DNA of 64,000 bases, from assembly GCF_000969825.1 (NCBI RefSeq), contig NZ_KQ033920.1:499114-563113 (forward strand), given 5' to 3'. The notes beneath the pieces are model-generated. The model saw nothing but the letters and a program-made list of their open reading frames with translations. It did not search any database and was not told the DNA's origin. Numbering within the stretch: position 1 is the stretch's first letter; the number at the start of each line of letters is the position of its first letter. Source of the DNA: Parabacteroides gordonii MS-1 = DSM 23371. GTDB lineage: Bacteria; Bacteroidota; Bacteroidia; Bacteroidales; Tannerellaceae. Shown here piece by piece: positions 1-8,004 of the stretch. Position numbers and translations under genes: made by a program.

Positions 1-299
1 ACCTTTCGCCCGCCTATCACCGTCACGATACGCATCAGCTTCTCGTGCGTGGTGCGGCTTACATACAAGGGCTGTCGGTCTGCCAGTTCCACTTTCTGAA
101 AGTAGGTTTCCCGGTAGTCGCCCGAACCGCCCTTGCGCTTGCGGGGTGTCGATTTCTCTACTTGCACCGTTTCTGTTTGTATTTCTTGCGGTACATCATT
201 CGTCTTATTATTATCTTGTTTACTGGGGACACCTTGCGAGATAAGTTCTTTCATGAAATCCTCGTCTATCTTCGGCATCCCGCCGCTTTGCTTTGCCAT
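1..299 (-). CDS. DUF3408 conjugal transfer-region protein (3' end outside window)
   Basis: An ATG at 299 opens a frame that stays open to base 1, giving about 99 N-terminal residues. The protein begins MAKQSGGMPKIDEDFMK, has a polar linker, then a basic stretch (TPRKRKGG) and YRETYFQKVELADRQPLYVS followed by a TTHEKLMRIV segment, which is the look of DUF3408 proteins next to traA in Bacteroides conjugative elements. Its start lies 1 bp past the stop of the ParA-type gene, so the two are translationally coupled members of one leftward operon. The role of DUF3408 is not firmly known; the basic, RHH-like tail suggests DNA binding (inference). Confidence 0.75.
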   Translation of the reverse strand, partial: MAKQSGGMPKIDEDFMKELISQGVPSKQDNNKTNDVPQEIQTETVQVEKSTPRKRKGGSGDYRETYFQKVELADRQPLYVSRTTHEKLMRIVTVIGGRK

Positions 300-300
300 A

Positions 301-1083
301 TCATTGTAATTTGATGTAGTACGTTATTTCGGTTATCAGTTCTTCCAAGTTGCTTCCCCTTACCAGCGGGCGGCTGGCGGGAAAGAGCGTGGAGCGGAAC
401 ACCGCTTTTTTATCCGCCACCAGTTCCTTTTTGTAGCGTTTGGTATCGGGGATAAAGGTTTTCATCAGTGGCAGTTCCAGTTCCTTAATCGTCTTGTCGT
501 AGGCGGTGTAAAGGTCTGTTTTCTCTCGCCCGTCCACCATGTTCCAAAAGAGGTACAGCCCGGCAAGTCGGCAGGCTTCATTCTTCACCAATAGCTTTTG
601 GATAGCCATTGCGAACGACAAGCTGCTTTCCAGCACCACCTTGTCGGCTGAAATGGGGGTGAAGATGTAGTCCATGCCCGCAAGGGAGTTTATCACGCCC
701 TCGCTGTTCACCGTGCCGGGCAGGTCGAAAAAGACAATATCCGGCACGTGTCCGGCGGCTATATATTCGTCAGCCGTTGCAATCGCCTTTTCGGGCGAAC
801 TGCACAGCACCGGGTAGGCTTTCTTCCCCAGCCGGGTAAACTGTTCATACGCCATACGCTTGTAATCTTCATCAGCCCCGACCTGCTCGGCATCCCGCTT
901 TCGCATCCCGGCAATGGAGTGTTGGGGGTAGTCGCAATCGACCACCGCCACATCGTAGCCTTTGAGATAGTAGAGGTAACTCGCCGCCAGCACGGTAAAG
1001 GTTGTTTTGCCGACCCCGCCCTTTTGGGTGGAAAAGGCGACATAAAGGGGTGTTTTCTCGTTTTCCATATTGCTTTCGTTCAT
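301..1083 (-). CDS. traA: ParA/MinD-family ATPase, TraA-like
   Basis: A 260-residue P-loop ATPase. The deviant Walker A motif KGGVGKTT is at residues 21-28, followed by the VVDCDYPQHS switch and IVFFDLPGTVNSEG Walker B region. In CTnDOT-type elements the first gene of the tra operon encodes such a protein, and this one is likewise first in a leftward operon with a DUF3408 gene 1 bp downstream. It probably positions or partitions the element or its transfer complex (inference). The start at 1083 (MNESNMENEK) could instead be the second Met at 1068. The upstream 500 bp holds short repeats and the candidate oriT, so traA and the mob genes diverge. Confidence 0.85.
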   Translation of the reverse strand: MNESNMENEKTPLYVAFSTQKGGVGKTTFTVLAASYLYYLKGYDVAVVDCDYPQHSIAGMRKRDAEQVGADEDYKRMAYEQFTRLGKKAYPVLCSSPEKAIATADEYIAAGHVPDIVFFDLPGTVNSEGVINSLAGMDYIFTPISADKVVLESSLSFAMAIQKLLVKNEACRLAGLYLFWNMVDGREKTDLYTAYDKTIKELELPLMKTFIPDTKRYKKELVADKKAVFRSTLFPASRPLVRGSNLEELITEITYYIKLQ

Positions 1084-1099
1084 TATTGGTTGATTTATT

Positions 1100-1290
1100 T
1101 ATTGCTTCCAATCATTCATTCTTTCCATGTTGCAATCTTGAAATATTGAAAGACTGTTTTATTTCAATCTTGTTTTCTTGCTTTCATTCTTTCTTGGAAT
1201 ATTGAAATAATGCAATCATGCTTTCTTGAAATCATGCTTTCAATCATTCTTTCCTGATTGGAATATTTCTTTCAATCTTGAAATCCGATG
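1100..1290. repeat. AT-rich leader of traA with short iterated motifs
   Basis: This stretch is almost a patchwork of short words. Read on the minus strand, CAAGATTGAAA-like words recur three times, GAAAGCATGATT twice and GAAAGAATGA several times. There is no long ORF, and the spacing is irregular, so it is not a CRISPR or a strict iteron array. It lies just upstream of traA and may be its untranslated leader or a protein-binding region. Confidence 0.5.
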
Positions 1291-1325
1291 CAAAAAAAGG
1301 GAGAAAAAACGTCCCCTGAAAACCT

Positions 1326-1340
1326 TGTCCCGATTTGTCC
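1326..1340 (-). promoter_or_regulatory. GGACA-N5-GGACA motif upstream of mobA
   Basis: On the minus strand this reads GGACAAATCGGGACA, identical over 15 bases to the first unit of the GGACA array at 6515-6550. It lies 35 bp upstream of a -7-like TTACTTTG box (1376-1383). The array at 6515-6550 lies 37 bp upstream of its own -7 box. Shared motif and spacing suggest one regulator or host factor acting on both the mob and topB operons (inference). Confidence 0.45.
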
Positions 1341-1373
1341 ACCAACTACTTATTTTACAGCATTATAAATCAC

Positions 1374-1396
1374 CGTTACTTTGCAGCGGAGTAACG
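1374..1396 (+). promoter_or_regulatory. Palindrome over a candidate mobA promoter
   Basis: CGTTACT (1374-1380) and AGTAACG (1390-1396) form a perfect 7-bp dyad with a 9-bp centre. The left arm and centre contain TTACTTTGCA, one base off the Bacteroidetes -7 consensus TAnnTTTG. A dyad over the -7 region is a typical operator layout. No good -33 box is visible. The next plus-strand gene is mobA at 1612, so the leader would cross the candidate oriT. Confidence 0.4.
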
Positions 1397-1463
1397 AACC
1401 GCCGGGGGCGCAGGTGTAAAAACGGGCTGGTGAATGCAGGGCTTACCGTTCCACACTAACCCC

Positions 1464-1570
1464 AATCCGTCCGTGACGGATTTCGATTTTCGTCAGAAAA
1501 TAGCAAGGTGTGTTTTGTATGCTACAAAACCGTTTTCCGTGCCTGAAAACGCCTTGCCCCTTGCGGGGGT
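1464..1570. other. Candidate origin of transfer (oriT) upstream of mobA/mobB
   Basis: Three dyads are packed just before the mobilization genes: AATCCGTC-CGT-GACGGATT (1464-1482, perfect 8-bp arms), GTTTTGTA-TGC-TACAAAAC (1512-1530, perfect 8-bp arms), and TTGCCCC-TTGCG-GGGGTAA (1554-1572, one mismatch). Relaxase genes of this type usually sit beside their oriT, and the traA and mob operons diverge from here. The nick site cannot be assigned from sequence alone. Confidence 0.5.
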
Positions 1571-1611
1571 AAAAATCACTCCGAAGTCGTAATTTTTTAA
1601 TCCAAAGAAGT

Positions 1612-2034
1612 ATGGAAACAAGAAGAACCAACAAGGGCGGTCGCCCCGCCCTCGCAGACCCGGCGAAGCATCGCCATGTCCTTTACTTGAACGACCGGGA
1701 GAACGCCCGCTTCCTCTCGCAGTGGGAGCAGTCGGGCGTTACGAGCAAGTCCCGTTTCATCGCCGCCCGGCTGTTCGGCGAGCCGTTCCGGGTGGTGAAA
1801 GTGGACAAGTCGGCGGTCGAGTATTGCGCCCGGCTGACCGAATTTTACGCCCAGTTCCGGGCGGTAGCGGTCAATTACAACCAAGTGGTAAAGGTGTTGC
1901 ACGGCAATTTTTCGGAGAAAAAGGCACTGGCTTTTCTCTATAAATTGGAAAAAGCGACCACTGAATTATCTATGTTGAACCGTCAGGTTATCGACCTGAC
2001 AAACGAGTGCAAGGAACTATGGTTGCCAAAATAA
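1612..2034 (+). CDS. mobA: MobA-like mobilization accessory protein
   Basis: A 140-residue basic protein with the N-terminus ETRRTNKGGRPALADPAKH followed by a VLYLNDRENARFLSQWEQSGVTSKSRFIAARLFG segment, the ribbon-helix-helix-like layout of plasmid MobC/Bacteroides MobA relaxosome proteins, and a helical tail (YNQVVKVLHGNFSEKKALAFLYKLEKAT). Such proteins bind oriT and help the relaxase load. The gene starts about 40 bp after the oriT-like dyads and its last 16 bases overlap the start of mobB, which supports coupled translation. Confidence 0.85.
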   Translation: METRRTNKGGRPALADPAKHRHVLYLNDRENARFLSQWEQSGVTSKSRFIAARLFGEPFRVVKVDKSAVEYCARLTEFYAQFRAVAVNYNQVVKVLHGNFSEKKALAFLYKLEKATTELSMLNRQVIDLTNECKELWLPK

Positions 2035-3287
2035 GCACGGGCGGCAATATGTTCGGCGCACTGGCGTACAACCAAAACAAGGTGGACAGCGAGGAAGCAA
2101 AGGTGCTTTTCTCCAACCGGATGCTGTTAAGCGAGGACGGGAATTTCTCTATCGGTGAGTGTATGCGCAGCTTTGAAATGCAGATGCCCGTCCAGCTATC
2201 CACCAAGAAGCCGATACTTCATATTTCCATAAACCCGCACCCGGAAGATAAACTTTCAGACCAGCAACTTGCCGACATTGCAAGGGAATATATGCGGAAA
2301 TTGGGCTATGGCGACCAGCCTTATTTGGTATATAAACATACCGACATTGACCGCCACCATATCCACATCGTGGGCTTGCGGGTGGACGAGAACGGCAGAC
2401 CGCTGAACGACAGATTCGAGCATCGGCGCAGCAAGCAAATCACCCGTGAACTGGAAAAGAAATACAACCTGCACCCGGCAGAGCGAAAGGAGCGTGCCGA
2501 ACGCCCGGAACTTAAAAAGGTGGACTATGCCGCCGGGGACGTGAAGCACCAAATCGGCAATACCGTGAAAGCGGCTTGTTACGGCTACCGCTTCCAGTCG
2601 TTCGGGGAGTACAAGGCTTTGCTTGCCGCTTACAACGTGTGCGCCGAGGAAGTCAAAGGCGAGATAAACGGCAAGCCCTATCAGGGCATTGTCTATTCCG
2701 CCATGAACGACAAGGGCGAAAAGACAGGCAACCCGGTAAAGGCTTCCCGCATCGGCAAGTCGGTGGGTTATGAAGCGGTGCAGCGCAGAATGGAGAAATC
2801 GGGCGAACTGATTAAGGACGGAAAGCTGAAAGAGCGCACCCGGAAGATTGTCGCCACTGCCATGCAGACCGCCCGTAGCCGCAAGGAACTGGAACAGCAG
2901 CTAAGAAAGCAGGGCATTGACGTGGTATTCCGTCAGAACGACAGCGGGCGCATCTATGGCGTTACGTTCATCGACCATGACAGCCGTGTGGTGCTGAACG
3001 GTTCACGCTTGGGCAAGGAGTATTCGGCGAACGTGTTCAACGAACGCTTTTCGGGCGAAACCGGAAAGATGCACCAGCCCGAAGTGTCAGCACCGCAGCA
3101 AGACCAATCCACGCATCAGGAACAGCCGGGCTTCACGCCGAAAGCCGACATCGTTTCGGGCGTGGCTTCCGTGCTGGGTGCTTTCGGTGGATTGTTGGGC
3201 GGCGGTGCATCAGGCGGTGACGAGCCGCAGGACACCGCCCGCCAAAAGAGAAAGAAGAAAAAGAAGCGCACAAGGCGCATCGACTAA
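2019..3287 (+). CDS. mobB: MobB relaxase/mobilization nuclease (MOBP-like)
   Basis: About 422 residues. The relaxase domain fills the first half: GNMFGALAYNQNKV near the N-terminus supplies the likely catalytic tyrosine, and TDIDRHHIHIVGLRVD (histidines about 113, 114, 116) is the metal-binding HxH motif. The C-terminal half is basic and ends in a lysine/arginine run (KRKKKKKRTRR). It would nick oriT and lead the strand into the recipient. I chose ATG 2019 over the GTG at 2007 because AAGGA lies 3 bp before the ATG and the family begins MVAKIS. It overlaps mobA by 16 bp. Confidence 0.9.
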   Translation: MVAKISTGGNMFGALAYNQNKVDSEEAKVLFSNRMLLSEDGNFSIGECMRSFEMQMPVQLSTKKPILHISINPHPEDKLSDQQLADIAREYMRKLGYGDQPYLVYKHTDIDRHHIHIVGLRVDENGRPLNDRFEHRRSKQITRELEKKYNLHPAERKERAERPELKKVDYAAGDVKHQIGNTVKAACYGYRFQSFGEYKALLAAYNVCAEEVKGEINGKPYQGIVYSAMNDKGEKTGNPVKASRIGKSVGYEAVQRRMEKSGELIKDGKLKERTRKIVATAMQTARSRKELEQQLRKQGIDVVFRQNDSGRIYGVTFIDHDSRVVLNGSRLGKEYSANVFNERFSGETGKMHQPEVSAPQQDQSTHQEQPGFTPKADIVSGVASVLGAFGGLLGGGASGGDEPQDTARQKRKKKKKRTRRID

Positions 3288-3306
3288 CTTAAAAAACATT
3301 ACAATC

Positions 3307-5316
3307 ATGCAACAGGAAGATGATTTGAGAGGGCTTGCACGGGTCATGGACTTTATGCGGGCTATCAGTATTCTATTCGTGGGAATAAACGTGTACTGGT
3401 TCTGTTACTCCACCCTGAAAGAATGGGGAGTAACCTTTGAGGTGATAGACAAGATACTGTGGAACTTCCAGCGCACCACCGGGCTGTTCTCGTCCGTCCT
3501 TTGGACGAAACTTTTTGCAGTGGTGTTCCTCGCCCTGTCGTGCATCGGCACTAAGGGCGTGAAAGAGGAAAAGATAACGTGGACGAAGATACATTGCAGC
3601 CTTGCGGCGGGAGTAACTTTGTTCTTTCTGAACTGGTGGTTGCTGGAACTTCCGCTGCCACACACGGCAGATGCCGTGTTTTATATCGTTACGCTATCGG
3701 CGGGCTATATCTGTATGCTCATGGCGGGTACGTGGATGTCCCGGTTGTTGAAAAACAACCTCATGGATGATGTCTTTAATACGGAAAACGAAAGTTTCCA
3801 GCAGGAAACAAGGCTTATCGAGAACGAGTATTCTGTAAATCTGCCTACCCGGTTCTACTATAAGAAGAAATGGAATAATGGCTGGATAAATGTCGTGAAC
3901 CCGTTCCGTGCCAGCCTTGTACTGGGAACGCCGGGCAGCGGTAAGTCGTATGCAGTGGTAAACAGTTACATAAAACAGCAAATCGAGAAAGGTTTTGCGC
4001 TTTACTGCTATGATTATAAGTTTCCCGATTTGTCGGAAATCGCTTACAATCATCTGCTTACCAACTTGGGCGGTTACAAGGTAAAGCCCAAATTCTACAT
4101 TATCAATTTTGACGACCCCCGCAAGAGCCACCGATGCAACCCGATAAACGCCAGCTTCATGTCGGACATTGCGGATGCCTACGAAGCCAGCTATACGATT
4201 ATGCTTAACCTCAATCGCTCTTGGATAAGCAAGCAGGGCGACTTCTTCGTGGAAAGCCCGATTATTCTACTTGCAGCCATTATTTGGTATTTGCGCATCT
4301 ATCAAGGCGGCAGGTATTGCACGTTCCCCCATGCCATTGAACTGTTGAACAAGAAATACGCCGATGTATTCACCATTTTGCGCAGCTACCCCGAACTGGA
4401 AAACTACCTTTCTCCATTCGTGGATGCTTGGGAAAGTTCGGCAGTTGAACAGTTGCAGGGGCAGATTGCCAGTGCGAAAATTCCGCTTTCAAGGATGATT
4501 TCACCCGCCCTTTACTGGGTTATGACAGGTGATGATTTTTCACTGGACATCAACAACCCGAAAGAGCCTAAAATCTTGGTTGTCGGCAACAATCCTGACC
4601 GCCAAAATATCTACTCGGCAGCACTGGGATTATATAATTCCCGTATCGTGAAGCTGATAAACAAGAAAGGTCAGCTTAAAAGTTCGGTGATAATAGATGA
4701 ATTACCGACTATATATTTTCGTGGGCTTGATAATTTGATTGCCACCGCCCGAAGCAACAAGGTTGCGGTTCTGTTAGGCTTTCAGGATTACAGTCAGCTT
4801 ACCCGTGATTACGGGGACAAGGAAAGCCGGGTGATACAAAATACAGTGGGTAACGTGTTCAGCGGTCAGGTAGTTGGTGAAACGGCGAAAATCCTGTCCG
4901 AACGTTTCGGTAAAGTGTTGCAGAAACGGCAGAGTATGACAATCAACCAGCGGGAGAAGTCCACCTCGATAAGCACCCAAATGGACAGCCTGATACCCGC
5001 CAGCAAAATATCCAACCTCACGCAAGGTATGTTCGTGGGTGCGGTAGCAGACAACTTCGATGAACGGATAGAACAGAAGATTTTCCACTGCGAAATCGTG
5101 GTGGACAATGAAAAGGTGAAGCGGGAAACCGCCCGTTACGTGAAGTTGCCGCAGATAATCGACTTCACCGACAAGGACGGCAACGACCGGATGCAGGAGG
5201 AGATACAAGCCAACTATGACCGCATCCGTCAGGAAGTCCGGCAGATAGTCGAGGACGAGATAACCCGGATTAAGAACGACCCGGAGCTATGCCACTTGAT
5301 TAAGGAGGAAGAATAG
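3307..5316 (+). CDS. mobC: Type IV coupling protein, TraG/VirD4 family (MobC)
   Basis: 669 residues. Four hydrophobic segments fill the first 150 residues, so the protein is membrane anchored. A cytoplasmic ATPase follows, with Walker A LGTPGSGKS at about 205-213 and Walker B SSVIIDELP at about 459-467, then a QDYSQL segment typical of TraG/VirD4. It would dock the relaxosome on the mating channel and pump DNA. The frame is open further upstream inside mobB, but ATG 3307, 19 bp after the mobB stop, gives the usual N-terminus. A strong hairpin terminator follows 26 bp after the stop. Confidence 0.92.
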   Translation: MQQEDDLRGLARVMDFMRAISILFVGINVYWFCYSTLKEWGVTFEVIDKILWNFQRTTGLFSSVLWTKLFAVVFLALSCIGTKGVKEEKITWTKIHCSLAAGVTLFFLNWWLLELPLPHTADAVFYIVTLSAGYICMLMAGTWMSRLLKNNLMDDVFNTENESFQQETRLIENEYSVNLPTRFYYKKKWNNGWINVVNPFRASLVLGTPGSGKSYAVVNSYIKQQIEKGFALYCYDYKFPDLSEIAYNHLLTNLGGYKVKPKFYIINFDDPRKSHRCNPINASFMSDIADAYEASYTIMLNLNRSWISKQGDFFVESPIILLAAIIWYLRIYQGGRYCTFPHAIELLNKKYADVFTILRSYPELENYLSPFVDAWESSAVEQLQGQIASAKIPLSRMISPALYWVMTGDDFSLDINNPKEPKILVVGNNPDRQNIYSAALGLYNSRIVKLINKKGQLKSSVIIDELPTIYFRGLDNLIATARSNKVAVLLGFQDYSQLTRDYGDKESRVIQNTVGNVFSGQVVGETAKILSERFGKVLQKRQSMTINQREKSTSISTQMDSLIPASKISNLTQGMFVGAVADNFDERIEQKIFHCEIVVDNEKVKRETARYVKLPQIIDFTDKDGNDRMQEEIQANYDRIRQEVRQIVEDEITRIKNDPELCHLIKEEE

Positions 5317-5342
5317 CCGTATATAATAATGTATAGGAACAT

Positions 5343-5372
5343 CAAAGCCGTAGTTTTTATACTACGGCTTTG
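5343..5372. terminator. Bidirectional hairpin terminator between mobC and DUF1016 gene
   Basis: CAAAGCCGTAGT (5343-5354) pairs perfectly with ACTACGGCTTTG (5361-5372) around a 6-base loop. It lies between the convergent mobC and DUF1016 genes and can serve both. Confidence 0.8.
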
Positions 5373-5380
5373 GCTATTTA

Positions 5381-6418
5381 TTATCGTTCTATCAACAATT
5401 CTATTTTCTTGGCTATTTCTTCCGATGTCGGTAATAGTTTTTTGTAGGCTTCGGGTAATTCGGAAGAAAGGCTGTATGTTGCCACTCCGATGGGCATATT
5501 GGAACTTTTCAAGGCATACTCCACTATCATGCGGCTTTTGGACTTGCAGATGATAATACCGATAGCCGGATTTTCATGCGGTAGTTTTACTGTATCATTC
5601 AAAATGTTCAGATAAAATTCCATTTTCCCTTTATACTCCGGCTGGAACTCTCCGATTTTCAGTTCTATGGCAATCATGGCTTGCAAACGTCTGTTGTATA
5701 ACAGTAAATCTATGAAGTATTCTTTCCCGTCCACTTCCAGCCGATATTGGTTGCCTATAAATGAAAAATCCGTACCGAACTCCATAAGGAACGCACGGAT
5801 ATTCTTAATAATAGCCTGTTCCAATTCATATTCCGAATGTTCCTCTGCAAGCCCTACAAGGTCAAAAGTATATTCATCCTTTAATGCAAGTATGGCTTGA
5901 TTTTTTATGCTATCAGGCAAGGTTTTATCGAAATTACTTTGTCCGAGCAGATAGTTTTCGTAAGTTTTGGCTTCTATCTTATTAAGAAGAACATTATTAG
6001 TCCACCCATATTTCTTTGTTGCCAATATATAAAATTGTCGTTGCTGGGTTTCCTTGCACTTCGTCAGAATGACTATATGTTTTGACCAGCTAATTTCTGC
6101 GAGCAATGTTCGCAGAATTTCATCAGACTGATATTCAGCATAAAAACGTGCCATATCCCATATATTCCGTGCGCTAAAGCCTTTTATTCCCGGAAACTCT
6201 TTCTGTATGTCCCGTGAAAGGTTTTCCACAACGGATTTTCCCCAACCTAATGCCGTCTGTTGCTCGGTAATCCGTTTGCCGACTTCCCAATATAAGGCTA
6301 TCATTTCTTTGTTTACTGCCTTTAATGCTTCATACTGGGCAGACCTGATACGGGCAGTTATCTCATTTTTGAAGTTGAGATATTCGGGGGATAATATAGA
6401 GCTATTTTTCTCTGTCAT
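5381..6418 (-). CDS. DUF1016 / YhcG-family PDDEXK nuclease
   Basis: 345 residues. The N-terminal helical DUF1016 domain includes ALYWEVGKRITEQQ and GFSARNIWDMARFYAEY. The C-terminal PD-(D/E)xK fold includes FIDLLLYNRRLQAMIAIELK, with Asp and the ExK triad, and a later GIIICKSK strand. Members are restriction-like nucleases often carried on mobile elements, and their exact job is unsettled. The gene runs against the flanking transfer genes, has its own -7 box (6444-6451) and terminator, and is more AT-rich than its neighbours. It looks like an inserted cargo gene, possibly defensive (inference). Confidence 0.88.
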   Translation of the reverse strand: MTEKNSSILSPEYLNFKNEITARIRSAQYEALKAVNKEMIALYWEVGKRITEQQTALGWGKSVVENLSRDIQKEFPGIKGFSARNIWDMARFYAEYQSDEILRTLLAEISWSKHIVILTKCKETQQRQFYILATKKYGWTNNVLLNKIEAKTYENYLLGQSNFDKTLPDSIKNQAILALKDEYTFDLVGLAEEHSEYELEQAIIKNIRAFLMEFGTDFSFIGNQYRLEVDGKEYFIDLLLYNRRLQAMIAIELKIGEFQPEYKGKMEFYLNILNDTVKLPHENPAIGIIICKSKSRMIVEYALKSSNMPIGVATYSLSSELPEAYKKLLPTSEEIAKKIELLIER

Positions 6419-6443
6419 ATTCTGTATGTATAATAACTGATTA

Positions 6444-6451
6444 CAAAGTTA
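6444..6451 (-). promoter_or_regulatory. -7 box of the DUF1016 gene
   Basis: Minus strand TAACTTTG matches TAnnTTTG exactly. It sits 26 bp upstream of the ATG at 6418. No clear -33 TTTG is seen. Confidence 0.6.
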
Positions 6452-6514
6452 TGTTTTTCTTTGGATTAAGTAATGGATTGCTCCTACTTTATCACCTCTT
6501 TTTTAATCCCGACC

Positions 6515-6550
6515 GGACAAATCGGGACAGCGCAGGACAAATTCGGACAG
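6515..6550 (+). repeat. Four GGACA pentamers at exact 10-bp spacing
   Basis: GGACA starts at 6515, 6525, 6535 and 6545, written as two 20-bp repeats (GGACAAATCG-GGACAGCGCA and GGACAAATTC-GGACAGCCGT). All copies fall on one face of the helix. The first 15 bases also occur inverted at 1326-1340 upstream of mobA. The array lies 37 bp before the TACCTTTG box of the DUF3945-topB operon and is a good candidate activator or initiator site. Confidence 0.6.
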
Positions 6551-6587
6551 CCGTTGCCGCCCGTCCAAATATAGCATATTTAGTCGC

Positions 6588-6611
6588 TACCTTTGGGCGG
6601 GACTATTCCCG
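6588..6611 (+). promoter_or_regulatory. Promoter -7 box and dyad of the DUF3945-topB operon
   Basis: TACCTTTG (6588-6595) matches TAnnTTTG. A small dyad CGGGA-CTAT-TCCCG (6598-6611) covers the expected start of transcription. No -33 box is seen at the right distance, so an activator at the GGACA array may substitute (inference). Confidence 0.55.
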
Positions 6612-6612
6612 T

Positions 6613-6634
6613 AACCACTAAAATTTCAATTATT
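6613..6634. repeat. 22-nt leader segment complementary to the topB 3' UTR
   Basis: The 22 bases ending 1 bp before the ATG of the DUF3945 gene are the exact reverse complement of 13,630-13,651 downstream of topB. Pairing would cover the ribosome-binding region. G-C, C-G and one G-U pair extend it to 25 positions on the leader's upstream side. Confidence 0.8.
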
Positions 6635-6635
6635 T

Positions 6636-7928
6636 ATGGCAAACAGAATGACCCCGCCCGCAGAGGGGCAGGAAAAAGACGTGCTGCTGGTCTTGGATAA
6701 ACAGCAGGGCAAGGTGAGTGCCGTTAAGGGTATCGACAAGGAGGGCAATTTGCAGACCGTACCGCCGACACAGGGCGGCGAGTTCATGCAGGTGGACAAG
6801 AACAGCGATGTGTTCAGCAACTTCATTTCCAACTTCTACCGCAAGTATCAGGACACTTCCGGGCTGGAACTGTTCAGCGTCAAGGCTTCCCAAGCGGAGC
6901 GGGACGCAAAGGCAATCGAGGACAACCACCGCAACCCCACGCCGGAGGGCGGCAAGCGGGCTGAAATGCTTCGAGTTCCGAAGCCCGACTTCCACGAGTT
7001 CAAGCAGGGCTACCGCTTCGACCCGTCAAAAATCGACTGGGAGAACCTGAAAAAAGTCGGCATCACCGCCGACACTCTGAAAAACACGAAGGACTTCGAC
7101 CGGGTGATGCGTGGCTACAAGTCCCGCAACACCTACACCGTTTCGGGGACAGTGGGCGGCTTCTACCTCAAACCTACCGATGTCAAGCTCTCTTTCTATC
7201 AGGCTAAGGACGGCACGGTAGTACCCAAGCTGCACGGCGTGCAGCAGGACGAGAAACTGTTGCAACGCCCGTTCCACGAACACGGGTTCACCAAGCAGGA
7301 ACAGGGCAACTTGCAAGGCACTGGCAACTTAGGCGGCATCGCTGAAATCAAAGACCCTAAAAGCGGCGGGCAAATCCCCGTGTTCGTCAGCCGGGACAGG
7401 TACACGCACGAACTGGAGTATATGCGGGCTGACAAGTGGAAATGCCCCGACACCATTTGCGGCGTGCAAGTCAGCCCGGAGCAGAAAGCCGCCTTTGAAG
7501 CCGGGCAAGCGGTGAAAATGGAAAACCTGCAATTCAGGGACGGCACGAAGCGCAGTGCCTATTTGCAGGTCAGTGCGGTGGAGCGTGGCTTGGAGTTCCT
7601 GCCGAGGTCTGCCGTCCAGTTCTTGCAGCAGGTAGCCGGGTTAAAGGACGGCAAAGGCGTTGAGTTCAACGGTCATGTGCAGCCCGGCGCACAGGGCAAA
7701 TCCCCTGACAAGGTGCAGCCGAAAGACGTTACCCCCGCCGCCGAGAGCCGGACGCAGGTAGCGGTCAATTCGGAGGGCAAGACCAACGAAGCCACCAAAC
7801 AGGGCAAAGAGCCGCTGAAACAGGGTCAGGACAAGCCCACCGCCAAGCAGAAAGAGAAGCAGGAGAAAGCGCAGGACAAGAGCCTGAAAGCGGACAAACC
7901 CAAGAAGTCCAGAGGAATGAAAATGTAA
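6636..7928 (+). CDS. DUF3945/DUF4099-type conjugative element protein
   Basis: 430 residues, hydrophilic, no membrane segment. Recognisable parts are the N-terminal MTPPAEGQEKDVLLVLDKQQ region, a central LKKVGITADTLKNT...LMRGYKS-like segment (here VMRGYKSRNTYTVSG) and the LQRPFHEHGFTKQEQGNL motif seen in DUF3945 proteins beside topB in Bacteroides elements. The tail (370-430) is a lysine/glutamine-rich disordered stretch. Its function is unknown; neighbourhood suggests a role in handling element DNA with TopB. It starts directly after the 22-nt leader repeat, and topB begins 26 bp downstream. Confidence 0.8.
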   Translation: MANRMTPPAEGQEKDVLLVLDKQQGKVSAVKGIDKEGNLQTVPPTQGGEFMQVDKNSDVFSNFISNFYRKYQDTSGLELFSVKASQAERDAKAIEDNHRNPTPEGGKRAEMLRVPKPDFHEFKQGYRFDPSKIDWENLKKVGITADTLKNTKDFDRVMRGYKSRNTYTVSGTVGGFYLKPTDVKLSFYQAKDGTVVPKLHGVQQDEKLLQRPFHEHGFTKQEQGNLQGTGNLGGIAEIKDPKSGGQIPVFVSRDRYTHELEYMRADKWKCPDTICGVQVSPEQKAAFEAGQAVKMENLQFRDGTKRSAYLQVSAVERGLEFLPRSAVQFLQQVAGLKDGKGVEFNGHVQPGAQGKSPDKVQPKDVTPAAESRTQVAVNSEGKTNEATKQGKEPLKQGQDKPTAKQKEKQEKAQDKSLKADKPKKSRGMKM

Positions 7929-7954
7929 TATCCACCATTAAAAAGTAAAGAATT

Positions 7955-7987
7955 ATGATTGCATTGATAGCAGAAAAGTTATCATAA
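7955..7987 (+). pseudogene. topB: 5' fragment of topB cut off by the RIT insertion
   Basis: ATG 7955 opens MIALIAEK, the start of the TOPRIM domain of DNA topoisomerase III, then runs into element sequence (LS) and a TAA at 7985. Joining codon 8 (AAG, 7976-7978) directly to CCC at 11,519 rebuilds MIALIAEKPSVAKDIARIIG, a standard TopB N-terminus, which shows that this is one gene split by an insertion. Confidence 0.9.
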
Positions 7988-8004
7988 CTCGTGATAACTT
8001 TTCT
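7972..8004. other. Recombinase core-like palindrome at the left RIT junction
   Basis: AGAAAAGTTATCA (7972-7984) and TGATAACTTTTCT (7992-8004) are perfect 13-bp inverted arms around a 7-bp centre TAACTCG. That is the geometry of a tyrosine-recombinase core site. The first 7 bases belong to topB, so the dyad spans the junction. Confidence 0.65.

Noticed and set aside
1100-1290. Repeats upstream of traA as a CRISPR or iteron origin
   Set aside because: The words are short and irregularly spaced, with no constant repeat or spacer length.
3178-3306. N-terminal extension of the coupling protein into mobB
   Set aside because: The extension is basic read-through of mobB in another frame; ATG 3307 gives the family N-terminus after the mobB stop.
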